Assembly (NCBI GenBank): GCA_030549335.1
Contig: CM060193.1
Location: forward strand, 46,485,391 to 46,549,390
DNA length: 64,000 nucleotides
DNA from: Pontederia crassipes
Taxonomy: Eukaryota; Streptophyta; Magnoliopsida; Commelinales; Pontederiaceae
Reading direction: 5' to 3'
Shown here piece after piece: positions 38,141 to 49,508 of this stretch. The notes below the pieces were generated by a model, which worked only from the letters and a program-made list of their open reading frames with translations, was not told the origin of the DNA and did not search any database. A program made the translations under genes and the position numbers. Positions within the stretch are counted from its first letter, which is position 1; each line of letters opens with the position of its first letter.

Positions 38141-39311
38141 ATATTAAACAAATTTCTTTTAACTTTGACTAAATGATGATGTAACATAATATATGAAAGG
38201 TTTGAAATAAAATATTATCACTTTAATATTAAAAAAAATCAACAATCACTTAACAAATTAAATGAACTAAATGATCAAATCTAAACCAAATAAATATAAA
38301 TCATCCTATGACCATGTGCAAAGATGTCTATCATTGTGTCACTATTATCTAATCACCTACATAGATTCATGAGCATATAATACTCAATATTTTTTGGTAT
38401 AAAAATACAACCAAATACCTCAATTGAAAAAGAGTCAACAATAAGATCAATAGAGCAAAACAACATGAACAATTAACAATTTTGAAATTTCGATCATCAA
38501 GTGATTATCAATTCATCAACAAGTATCAATAGAGCCTTATCAATTATTAATAATTCTTCATTATCAATTTCAATTATTATTATTATTTATTAATTTAAGG
38601 TCAATATCAATTATTGATTTGATTAAATGTAGAAATTATTATTATAACTTTTTCGATCTTATCAACCAATGGGTGAGATATCTTAATACTTTGCAAGGAA
38701 ACACCAATCTACTTTCATACAACAATGATCAATGGTGATTGCAACACCATGTTAGTTCTCTACCCAAGACAAAGAATTTCCCTTTAGGGACCTTTGAGAT
38801 TAGTTGTACATTGGGATGTGAGGAACTGTACAATAGGATAATTATATTTACGCTAGATGTTGTACCATTCTCTAGTTGCATAAACCAAATCAATTTAATA
38901 ACAAATATCCATCGACACTAGGGCAATCATCATTATGGCGATCCACACTTTAATTTTATTTATATATGTCATCTATTTTTATGCTTTTTAATATATGTTA
39001 TTAGATTTAACAATAGGATGAAGGATTGCATTAATTAATCATAATTATAAAAAAACAATAAAAAAATTAGTGAAATATAAATTATGAAATAATAATTAAA
39101 TATAAAAAATATAATTAACTTTAATTGGACATGGACATGCCACCTTGATAGGACCATGTTATGAACACATGCAGCGAATAGAGGCCATGTTGTGCATGAA
39201 CATGAGTTGTGTTGTTTGAAGACGAACTGGATATGAGCTGTGTTCATAATGTTGAAATGGTGGTGGCCAATGGTCGTTTCGAATGGGTTGCTATCTTGTT
39301 GTATTGGATTC
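38141..39311. other. AT-rich intergenic DNA, nothing recognised
   Basis: No gene or element was recognised. The 60-codon frame at 38739-38921 has no support. Confidence 0.6.
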
Positions 39312-40462
39312 TGTTGAAGTCCATCACATTGTCGGCTTCATCTACGTCTACATCTTCATCACTCGCTGCCATGTGTCATCAAGTTAAGGAAGTTGTCGCC
39401 GAGATGAAGGAAGTTGTTAGTGGTCTTTGCAGAGTAGTCATGTCTTTTCCATTGTAGCATTGTTGTCCACTTTGTAATATTAGTTTATATTTTTGTACGT
39501 CGGTCGAATGTTAGTATAAAAAGAGTGTAGGTGATTGTAATATTGGTTTATATTCTTGTAAATGTTGTTCTTTGACATCTCATTTCGAAGCTTTGGCTTC
39601 TCTTCTTCTCCGACTTCCATCACTGTGGATCACAGCTTGCTTCCGATGGCGGATCAAAGTTGATCGGAGCTCCCTCAGCTCCTCTTTTGCATCACCAAAT
39701 TTGCATGGATTCTTCTCCATAATCTCTTGTTTTTATATCTTTCAATTGTCTTCGTTGCTCTATTTTTCCTCACCTACATCTATCCTATCATAGTCTCCAA
39801 TCACCATCTTTCTATTTGTTCGTTTTCTTCATCTCACCTTACGTTCTTCTTGTATTTCCTTTTTGATCGGTGCCCTTCTTTTTGATCATCTCTTCTTGTC
39901 AAAATCTCTAGTTCTCTTCTCGAAGGATCATTTTGACGCCATGTGATCTATCTTCAAGTTGTCGCTGCTCAGTTTCTCCTCGCCACCAACTTGAGGGGGC
40001 ACGCTGATGACATCGTTGTCGGCGTCTTCGTCTTTGACAACTGCAATCTTCTTCCTATAGTGTTCAACGATTCATCTGCAGATCATCAATGACGATGAGG
40101 TCCCCAATTGGCATTGTTCAGTTTCTTCTAGCCACCAACTTGGTGAGTGTGTTGAAGTCCATCACGTCGTCAGCTTCATCTACATATGTGTCTTCATCAT
40201 CGGTTGCCATGCGACATAGAACTGAAGGAAGCTATTTTTGGCCTTTGTAGATTAGTTATGTCTTTTACATTATAGCACCGTTGTCCGCTTTGGAATATTG
40301 GTATATATTCTGGTATGTGGGTCGAAAGTATAAAAAGAGCGTAGATGATTGTAATTGTTGTGCCAATTAGTTCTAATTCTTTTTTCTTGAATCGAAGTTT
40401 CCTATGCATTCTCTTCTTCTTCTCTTTCCCTTCTTCTTCCTCTCCTCCGTTTTGTTTCTGGC
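39312..40462 (+). mobile_element. Copia-like LTR fragments without coding interior
   Basis: A block starting TGTTGAAGTCCATCAC at 39312 recurs at 40150. Each copy carries a TATA-like TATAAAAAGAG(T/C)GTAG about 200 bp in (near 39518 and 40330), as expected of an LTR promoter. A third start-like piece at about 40008 is preceded by CACCAACTTGAGGGGG, the polypurine tract seen before the 3' LTR of many copia elements. The 580 bp between has no coding sequence. It is a degraded miniature element or a stack of solo LTR fragments; the right limit is uncertain. Confidence 0.5.
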
Positions 40463-40504
40463 AAGTCTCCTGAGCTCAATTTCTAACCGTTGGACCTCTC
40501 TGAT

Positions 40505-42203
40505 CACTACAAGATTTTAGTGAATTATCGATGCATAAATCCATTGGAAATCCCATGATATTCATCTAAAATTTTAATTTCTAATGAATTTTTTGACGGA
40601 TACATGATTGTTAGAAAATTGCTCTTTGGTAATAGATCACCAATGATGCATCAACACGTCTGTATTTTCGACATATAAAACCATTGGAAGTTCCAAAGGG
40701 AGTTATCCCTTCAGAACTTTCGTTGGATATTTCTCGTTGAAAGTTCTGAATGGCACTCCCCCTTCAGATCTTCCACGTTTTGATAAGAGTCACCCGTCAA
40801 AATTTCTAACGGAACCTCTTTTTATAATATTAAAAAAATTAGACGTTTACTGGGATCCGACTGCAAGCATCCAATTTTGCCGAGAGAGAGGGGAAGAGGG
40901 GGTCGTCGTCAGAGACGCAAGTCACCAAGGGGCCGAATGCAGTTGATCTGGCTGCATGCTGCCAGATCCGATCGCTTGGCGATCGATCAGGGGGCCGTGG
41001 GCACTGGATCGACCGCTGGGGTGTTGAAGGCGCCGAATCCAACTATCTATAAGCTAGATCGGTGGCCTGATCTGATGCCAGGCATCAGATCTGGCCTTGA
41101 TCCGATGCCAAGTCACTGGATCGATCGTTAGGGGTCGAGGGCGGCTGATCTGGCTGCCTTTCGCCATATCCGGCCACCTGGAAGCTAATCAGGCGGTAGG
41201 TGGCCAGATGGGCCACCAATCGGCTGGCCGATCATGTGGCAAGCATCTAGATCTGCCACTAGGGGCGAGGGTTGCCAAATTCAGTTGCCTGTGACCACAT
41301 CCAGCGCTAGTCGACCGGAGTCAAGAGAGAGGGAGAGGGATGTCGGAGCCATTGCGACTTCGCTAGAGAGAGGATGGTCATCAGAGTCGAAAAGAGTGGG
41401 GGGGAGAGAGAGCGAGAGAGGGGGAGATGGAGAAAGTGCGGTGAGAGTCGAGAGAGAGAGTGGGAGAGGTGTCGCCGTGAGAGTGAGAGAGAGAGAGAAG
41501 GGGGACGAGGAGGGAGAGGGAGAGAGTGAGTAGAGGGATGGGAGAGATATAGGGGAGGGGAGAGGGAGAGAGTAACTAAAATATTTTATCAACGATGGAT
41601 TTCTTCTTCGGTATTATTGAAGGATTTTTCGTCGGTAATTTCTGCCCCATCAAAAAATTTAATATTTAAAATTTTCCACCTATTTCTTCTCTCACACACA
41701 CTCTCTCTCTTTCTCCTACCTCTCTCTCACACATTCTAATTATTTGGAATTATTGATGGATTTCTTTTCATCGATAATTCCGAAGGTTATGCCTGTCAAA
41801 AACATTAATATTAATATATTAATCGTAATACTTATATTGTATTATATCTATTTTATTATAAATATAATTATTGATAGATTTATATCCGTCAAAAATTTTG
41901 AAGGTTAGATCCGTCATAAACATTAATATTAAAATATTTTTAATCATATGCTTATTTTATATTATATATATTTTTCATTATGAATATAGTTTCCGATGAA
42001 ACTCACCTTCGAAATTATAATAGAAATCCATTAATAGTTTCGAAGGTAATGATCATGGATAAATTATCGGCGTATTTTGTCATCGGTACCAACGACGAGA
42101 ATTTGACCATCGATATTTTAGAAAGATTTTTTTCTCCATCGCAAATTCCATCGAAAATTGTCAAAGATTTTCGTCTGTCGTCGATTTTTCTTGCAATGGA
42201 GTG
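40505..42203. mobile_element. Non-autonomous CACTA-type element, 1.7 kb
   Basis: The left end is CACTACAAGATTTTAG at 40505. The right end reads TTTTTCTTGCAATGGAGTG up to 42203, a CACTA terminus with a small insertion. Subterminal motifs around GATGGATTTCTTC / CCGTCAAAAATTT recur near both ends (40550-40800 and 41590-42190). The middle is GC-rich with repeated GATCTGGC / GATCGATC text and a GA-rich block. The flanking triplets do not clearly match. Confidence 0.55.
41320..41575. repeat. GA-rich low-complexity tract
   Basis: Dense GAGAGAG and GGGAGAG text on the plus strand within the 40505-42203 element. The overlapping frames on both strands (Arg/Glu-rich and Ser/Leu/Pro-rich) are translations of this tract. 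Confidence 0.9.
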
Positions 42204-42219
42204 ATGGACCATGACCACC

Positions 42220-43300
42220 ACTACAAGAAAAACCCCGATTTCCAACGGTTCATTTTTTATGAGCGTAAATCCGTCTGAAGTATAGACGGATTTTTCGACG
42301 GATCGAGTTCCGTTGAAATTATCGTCGGATATGTTTTCGACGGTTTTAACTGTTTGAACTTACGACGGTTGAAAATTCGTCAAAACTTTCCGTCAAAAGT
42401 TTCGATGATCGTAATCGTCGAAGATATTAAAACTGGGTGATCAGTTTCCATGGTGGTTTTTCGACGGTCCAGACCGTCAAAAGTTTCGACAGTTCACGTA
42501 TCTGTCGAAACTTTTAGCGGTCTTAGCCGTCGAAATATCTTCACGTTAATGAGTTATCTTATATTTTCATTTTCAATGGTTTCGGCCGTCGAAAGTTGCG
42601 ACGTTTTTCGGAACCGTCGATATTTCGGCAGTCGGACCGTCGGAATGTTAAATCATTTTAATTTTATTTTAAATGTTTTCGATGGTTTTGACTATCGAAA
42701 GGGAAGATTTATAATTTATATAATTCTCTTTCACTTTATATATATTATTATATATTTCGACGGTTAAATGCATCGAAAGTTTTGACGATTTGGAGAACCA
42801 TCGAATTTTTGACGGTTCGTCCAGCGGGTTTGACCGTCTGAATTCGAATAAATATTTTATTGTCTTTACCTACTTTTCGATGGTTCCGACCGTCGAAAAT
42901 GTACTATATAAATATCCGACCACATTGTCATTATTTCGGTTTCCCTCTCTTTTCTATCCGATCGCGAGCGATCTTCAACCCAGCGGCAACCTCCGTTGAG
43001 CTTCCCGGCATCCGCGCTCCGCCGCCGCCTGCTAGCTGGACCGGCCGGCGCCTATGAATGAGACCCGCTGCCGCCTGCAATGCGCTCACGCGTGTCCCAC
43101 CTCCGCCTGAACAACTGAAGCCGCCGTCCGTCGCCACCTCTGCAACCTCCGTCTCCGACGCAAGTACGCTCCCCGGTCCCATCCTCCGGCCTCTCTCCTA
43201 GCCTCCGCCCTCCGTCTCGATCTGCAATGCACTCGCGGCGGCCAGCCAGATCTGGCCGCGGCGGTTTGAGCCAGCCGCGGCAGCACCCTATCACACCGTT
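42220..43300. mobile_element. Truncated CACTA-type element with GC-rich interior
   Basis: Begins CACTACAAGAAAAACCCCG at 42220, 16 bp after the previous element ends. From 42240 to 42905 it carries many copies in both orientations of TCGACGGT / CCGTCGAAA. From about 42950 to 43290 the DNA becomes CG-rich with CCGCCGCC and CCTCCGTCTC text, unlike the ends, and could be captured host sequence. No matching right terminus was found, so the element appears truncated near 43300. Confidence 0.6.
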
Positions 43301-44127
43301 CCTAGTCACGTAATTGCAACTATCAAATGTCATGAAAATCAACCTAGGGACTTCACCTGTGTATCTTATTTGACGTGACTTCGGATTATCATGGGCGCCA
43401 CTCAGAAGAGAAGAATGAGAGACGGAAAGGGATGAAAATTTCAATGAGAAAGAGAATTGGTGTGTAATTATAGAAATCTACAAAGTTTAGTTCCAACTTA
43501 AATTCTTATTTAATTTTGATAATTCTAAGGATTTAAAACTTTAGTTTGAAGTTAATGCCCACCTACGTGTTCTCTACAGCAGCCATGGTCAGAAACTTCT
43601 TTGGAGACTCAATTGGAATTCATGTGCCCAGATTTTTTTTATTATTTTCTCGACGAAGAGTAACCACCTTATCTTTAAACTTATTTTACTTAATTTATTC
43701 ACCGACTAAAGAGACCCCTTCACTTGAAGTTAGAATAAATCGTGTCTTGCATGCATTGTCTAAACCAATATTCACTCGTCAACCCCATGCATCTGAAACA
43801 AGAACAGGAAAAAAAACTAAAAAAGCTACTCCACAGCATTGTCTCACGAATTTAAAATGGATGCAAACTTAGGAACAGGAAAGAAAGGTTACTCTAAAGT
43901 TACTCGATTTAAGATTGTGGTGACCCAAAGAACAACAAGAAGCCTGCGGCTCTCATGCATCTCAATTACTTTGACGGAAGGTGTTGTACATTGCAATATT
44001 AATTAGTATGCATAAGTTATTGAAGTACTCAAGTTGCAATATATATAATCTCTAGCTCACTTTTCTCACAAAACAATCCTAGTTATACAATTAATTATGG
44101 TCCCAAATAGAGCTAGATATGGTTGAC
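43301..44127. other. Intergenic DNA upstream of PG2
   Basis: No gene or element was recognised. The 108-codon frame at 43546-43872 has no recognisable domain. Confidence 0.5.
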
Positions 44128-44136
44128 TATATATAT
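44128..44136 (+). promoter_or_regulatory. Possible PG2 TATA box
   Basis: TATATATAT in GACTATATATATGCTC lies about 80 bp upstream of the PG2 ATG. It is less distinctive than the PG1 TATA box. Confidence 0.45.
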
Positions 44137-44214
44137 GCTCATGGATCATGATTAAAGTCCCTCAGGCCATCAGCAAGCATAACAAATAGTACACCTGCGC
44201 CCATCAATACAATA

Positions 44215-45600
44215 ATGGCTGCTGCCCATGGCGTCATCAGTATCATCTTGGTGCTTCTTCACCTATCATCAATAGCGAGGGCAGTCTACAACGTGGTGGA
44301 CTACGGTGCCAGACCGGATGGTGTGTCAGACTCCTCACGGCCGTTCCTCCGTGCATGGGCCGCCGCGTGCGCTGCCACAGGGACAGCTGACATGGTCGTG
44401 CCGCGCGGAAGGTATTTTGTCAGCGGCGTTGTCTTTGGCGGCCCCTGCAACAGTACCGCGATCAATATCTACGTGAACGGGAGCATCGTGGCCTCCGAAA
44501 GTTACGATAATTCTACCGCGTGGCTGTGGTTTATGAATGTGGACAGCGTAGCCATCGTCGGCGGGGTCATCGACGGGCGCGGCGCCGCCTTCTGGGCCTG
44601 CAAGGCAGCAGGCGGAAGCTGTCGGGAAGGGGCCATGGTGAGATCAGGTCTCGTCCCCAGCTAAAGTTTTTCTTCCACTCATCGATGAAATGGTGATAAT
44701 AAATTCTTAATCGTAATTCTTTCCATGCATGCAGTCTTTGATGATCACAAATTCGACGAACGTCTTGATCGAGCGACTGACTTCAATCAACAGCAAGCAA
44801 TGCCATATCGTCGTCCTCGACAGCAGTAACGTCACCATTAAAGGGGTGAACATCGTCGCTCCCGGGAACAGCCCGAACACGGACGGTATACGCGTCCGGA
44901 CCTCCGAGGTCGTCACGAACGTCCGGACCAAGATACAAACCGGGGACGATTGCATAGCCCTGGGAAGGGGATCGAAACACGTCTGGATGGAACGCGTCAG
45001 CTGCGGTCCAGGTCATGGGATTAGGTATTTGTACCTGTGGAAGATTTCGTGCCTTCACTTTCTCTTTTTAAGTCTATCTCTATACATGGCTGCATGTTGT
45101 TGTTTCGCAGCATTGGAAGCTTGGCAAACAACCTCCACGAACAAGGGGTTGTGAACGGATCAGGATCAAGAGTTGGGCGAGGCCAAGCACCGGGTTCGTG
45201 ACCGGAGTGCGGATCAGCCGTGCCATCATGAGCAACGTCAAATTCCCTATTATTATCGACCAAAACTATTGTCCCTATACAAGAAATTGCCCCGATTCCG
45301 TAAGTCTCTCTCTCTCTCTCTAGGCACGGTGTTCCAATTCTGGCCCTTAATTTTACCACTATTGTATACTTACAGACCTCTGGAATTAAGATCAGCAACG
45401 TGAAGATTGCTAACGTCCAAGGAACGTCCGCTTCGCCCGTGGCTGTAATGCTGAACTGCAGTGCAAGTGTGCCATGCACCAGCATTGATCTGAAGGACAT
45501 AAAGCTCACATATAGGAATTGGACTACCCAGTCCGTCTGTAACAACGCCTATGGAACTGCCTCCGGAACCGTCGACCCAACCAGTTGTCTTTTATTGTAG
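44215..45600 (+). pseudogene. Polygalacturonase paralogue (PG2), frameshifted in exon 3
   Basis: Exons by homology to PG1 are 44215-44637, 44735-45024, 45111-45299 and 45376-45600, all with GT..AG borders. Exon 2 is exactly 290 bp in both genes. A signal peptide (about residues 1-23) is followed by YNVVDYGARPDG, and NTDG, TGDDC, GHG and RIK are all still encoded. Exon 3 is 189 bp against 229 in PG1. Alignment shows a 39-nt in-frame loss after GTTGTGAAC plus a separate 1-nt loss before the RIK codons. The single-base loss throws the frame so that TGA at 45199-45201 ends translation. The remainder of exon 3 and exon 4 read well in the restored frame, so decay is recent. If the one base were an assembly error the gene would encode about 375 residues lacking 13 in the beta-helix. 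Confidence 0.85.
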
Positions 45601-45834
45601 CTAGCAATATATATATTGTATATAAATATACGTATTTGAGTAGATCTCATAAATCTCATCAATTTTATTTTTATGTTAGATTATTCGGTGATAACGTACA
45701 ACAATATCACTTTTAGTTAAAAAATCACGATAGATGGCTGAGTCAGGAAGCACTCAATGACTCAACGTATAAATTTCTTTCATTATATATATATATATAT
45801 TTGTTGAGATTTGTGTGACATGTTAATATCTATT

Positions 45835-47995
45835 CACTACAAGAAAATTGATAAATAGCGACACAAGCTCCGAGACGCTATTGCGACACTAATGTGTGGT
45901 TGAAAAAAATAACGTCAATTTAGTGTCGACATAGCGCTAATTAAATGAGACGCCTAGAATACCATTAGCGTCGCAATGGCGCCAAACACAAAGGCGATGC
46001 AACTAGCTAGCGTCACCTGTCGACACTAACCCGTCATTAAGATGACGCGAAAGTGTCGTTGCAAGCAGTTGAATTGCATCGTTAAAGAGAAGCTAAAGTG
46101 ACGCAGAATTTCACGATGCTATTCCGATGCTAAGGTGATGCTATATTTATATCCAAGGTGACACTATTTCGATGCTAAAGTGGCGCCAATGTGCATGAGT
46201 CTCTAATGCGACACTAATGAGACGTTAAACATTGCGATGCTAATGTGTCGGTAATGTGATGCTAATGTCGATATATTCAAAATAGAGTCGACAATGCTTG
46301 AAGCGCTAATGAGGCGCTAATTGCATAAAATTTTGCTCCATCACAGTCATAATTTCTTTCTTTCCCATACCATACAATTACACAATGCATATAAATGCAA
46401 TCATCACAGCATATCACACAATAACATCACAATATATCATAGTATATGACGATATATCAAAGATAACAATATGAAAACTAATAAACTGAACTAACAAAAG
46501 TATAAATAATAATCTGACAAATAAAAGTATAATCATAGTATATTATGCAGAAGTTCCTATCCTACTTTTGGGAGTCGTCATTGTCATTTTGAACATTCGA
46601 TGCTGACATGCTCGGTCCTTAGTCTTGTAGGGATTGATTCTGCGATTGGGTCATCGTCTAATCGCCTGCAAGAACAGGGCCAAATGATGTGATAGCTACT
46701 GTCATATTTGCTGCGATAACTTATCTGAGTTAAGTTTCCTGATGTCATCCAACGTCACATCAGGTGCAGCGGATAAGCTTGGAATAGATGAACTGCTTGT
46801 ATATCCTCCGCTCCTTTCAGGTATCTAAGCGGCTGTGTCTCGACCATGCAGGTATCCTCCTCGTGTTGTGCCAACCACCTCCTTTCAAACAATAGTGTCC
46901 TCTACAAAATAGAAAAAAATATAAATCATATAAACATTATAGATTATATAAATTATATAACATCAAAAAACACATAAATATATAATATGCTATATAAATT
47001 AAGAAACATGAATAATTTTCGAGATACATTACCTGATGGTTAAGTACTTGGATCATCTCCATGCTTCTCACTCATCTTCTCATTACGCATCCTAAAAAAT
47101 TTAAGCATTGCACATTTTAAAAATCGTTTGCACTGATGTCACCAACCAAGTGAACATGTGATGATACTTACAATTAGCCTACGAGCAGTGGGCATGACCA
47201 ATTCGTTAGTTTTCCGACTCTTATGCATGGCCTCATAAACTACGCGAAAGTCGACAGGACTGTCTTGTTTCTCCTCCTACAATAAAGTTTCAAATTTTAT
47301 AAAATAAGTATAAGATAAAAGTTTGATTATTCGATTTTGTATCTACATTACCATGTGCTGTCGATGCTCGTCAAATTGAATCGATCCGCTTGTGTGGATA
47401 TGAGCTTCAGGCTTCGAGAATCTATTAACTCTAGCCTTTTCTAACTTTCTTTATCATTGTTCATCCATCCTGTATGAACATCAAATACTTAGACTTTGAA
47501 AAACTATAAATTTAATAAAAAAAATTTAGATGTAAACTTACTTACCACTTCCTACATAAACACTTTCAAACTGAACGCCTAATGTGCCTTTGGGCATCAT
47601 TGTATGCCCTGCTCCAAACTGAGGCCGACAGACGTGACGATGTTGTAAAACTTATACAATCAATTTCGGAGGCGTTTCACAGTCACCTCCTCAAAATCTC
47701 TTTGGATCGTCCCCAAATTAAGATCCATATATGAAATTAATTTACCTTATAAACAACATTATAAAAGTTATTAATTTAAAAGTAATATAAAATAAATTAT
47801 GTAATCTAAAAAGAAGATCATACCATAAACATCCCAAAGATGTCATCTGCACAGAAATTGAGACATCTTTCCTACGATACTATCCCATCTGGCAAGTGAG
47901 ACAGAGGAGCACTGATATCTCGCACAGTACTTGCGGGTATGAAACTGGTGCTGCAAATTTACAAAGAAGAATTAATTTTTAACATATAACCTAAG
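45835..47995 (-). mobile_element. CACTA element end with transposase remnants
   Basis: CACTACAAGAAAATTGATAA at 45835 is followed to about 46340 by many GACGCTAA / GCGACACTAAT motifs, the same type as in the element at 2216-7218. Inward are minus-strand transposase exons. The other terminus was not found; homology seems to end near 47995. This looks like the 3' part of a once autonomous element of the same family. Confidence 0.7.
46560..47965 (-). pseudogene. Ptta/En/Spm-type plant transposase fragments
   Basis: Reading the minus strand, pieces appear in family order: VRDISAPLSHLPDGIV (about 47920), NFCADDIFGMF (47840), EEVTVKRLRN and SVGLSLEQ (about 47610-47690), then KPEAHIHTSGSIQFDEHRQHM (about 47355-47420). 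This joins across a 75-bp GT..AG intron (47277-47351) to EEKQDSPVDFRVVYEAMHKS and NELVMPTARRL, with RMRNEKMSEKHGDD following near 47060-47095. This matches the plant transposase (Ptta/En/Spm) domain. Stops and shifts occur in several exons, though the quoted splice junction is still good. Confidence 0.65.
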
Positions 47996-48840
47996 TTCGC
48001 CCGCCAGCGTTGAAGATACTATCACCCTTCTCTCTTTCCGCTGCCCACTAAGGCTACCACAGGGAGAGGTGAGCAACACCTTTTTTTAATAGTTTTTATA
48101 TTATTTATTATTATATTTTAAAAAATATTAAAAGAGTGAATGTTTGGTAGAAGGACAATTTAATCTTTTTATAAATAAAAATTTAAAAAATAGTAACAAT
48201 TATAGTAATGAACTAAAGTGATATTCACGATATAATTTAGGGATGTATACGTTAAGTTCATATATTAAGATTATAAATTAATCCTAATAAAAAAGTTAGA
48301 ATTCCTTTAGATGGATGTTTGGCAGATGCAAAAGAATTATGCTAGGACAAATTTTTTAACCTCACTGCCGTCTCATTTCTTAATCGGTCGGGAGAAATAA
48401 TGTTCCTGGAATAACGTAGAAAAAAAAAAGAAAAATTCTAGAATTTGTCTCTTCTTGTCATCTTTACAAGTGGGACTCTTTGTTTGAATAAAAATTTGAG
48501 AACAAAGTGCTAGTGATTTATTCCCATACCATACAAATCAAATAATTGAAGGTTACAATGCCCAATGTTATTTACAAATAAAAAAATGTTTTTGAAATCA
48601 GTATTTTTTTTAAAAATAGTTCAATATAAGTATCTAATTTTCATCATCATATTTTGACGGTGAACCATTTTAATCATCACCATCAAATTATTTTACGTAT
48701 TTGATTATTTTAAACGTTAGCATTCGTTTGCTCTTATATTCCTATACAAAATTTTGAGTTGGTTCCGACAAATATGTGTAAATTATATATGTGATAAACT
48801 TAAGTATATCTGATAATCCTAAATTAATAAAATTGCACGA
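47996..48840. other. Intergenic DNA upstream of the ILK-like gene
   Basis: AT-rich, no gene or element recognised. It should contain the promoter of the ILK-like gene, but no clear TATA box was identified. Confidence 0.5.
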
Positions 48841-49508
48841 AATATATTGAGGAGCGATGCTTTTATTCCGAATCCAACTCCCCGCCATCCGCTCGCCTTC
48901 TTGTCCTCACCTCCTCTCGTTCTTCTCCTTTTCTTCTTCTTCTTCCTCCTCCTCCTCCTCCTCCAAAGTCCCGCGCTCAATTCGTCCATATTTTACAATC
49001 CATTTTACCTTTACTGGTTCTTGATCGAACTATATGTCGTTTTTGGAGCGCCGTTTGGAGCTCCTAATCGTAGATTCTCGCCCTAGTTTCCTTCGAGATC
49101 AGAACCATCTTTATTGCCTTCAAATCCTTGGCGCATTCTTTTTCCATTTCCGACCAAAGTGTTCCTCTTCTTTCCCCGTAGAGTTTGGATTTGGATCTTT
49201 CTTCTGTGGAAAAAAGTTTTGATTTTGTGCGCGGAAAGGAAGAGAGAAAATGCTCCTCATTTGGGCATGCACTTTTGTTTGAGGTCATCGTCTTCCCGTC
49301 TGCTAATGGTTTCCTAGGATTAATCTTCAATGCTTGTGGGGGAAAAGTTCGGACTTTGGTGCTACTTTGGTTGGACCTTCGAGCGAGAAGAATCGGAACA
49401 ATCTTTTCTTTTTTCCCTCAGCGAAATGTAACGGAATGTAATGGTTGTTTTGTTTGTCGAGAAGAAAGTTTAGATTTCGAGATGCATTGAGTTCTTGAGG
49501 ATAAGTAG
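48841..49508 (+). promoter_or_regulatory. Leader region of the ILK-like gene
   Basis: A pyrimidine-rich tract (TTCTTCTTCTTCCTCCTCC type, about 48930-48965) and T/C-rich text up to the start codon look like a 5' untranslated leader. Several upstream ATGs occur (for example near 49034, 49251 and 49331), so either the leader has an intron, transcription starts close to 49509, or translation is limited by upstream frames. The transcription start cannot be fixed from the sequence. Confidence 0.45.

Noticed and set aside
41234-41592. Arg/Glu-rich and Ser/Leu/Pro-rich frames of about 100 codons
   Set aside because: Translations of a GAGAGA-rich tract in a CACTA-type element.
43052-43444. 130-codon minus-strand frame in GC-rich DNA
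   Set aside because: Arg/Gly-rich composition and overlap with other equally open frames; could reflect captured sequence but no coding evidence.
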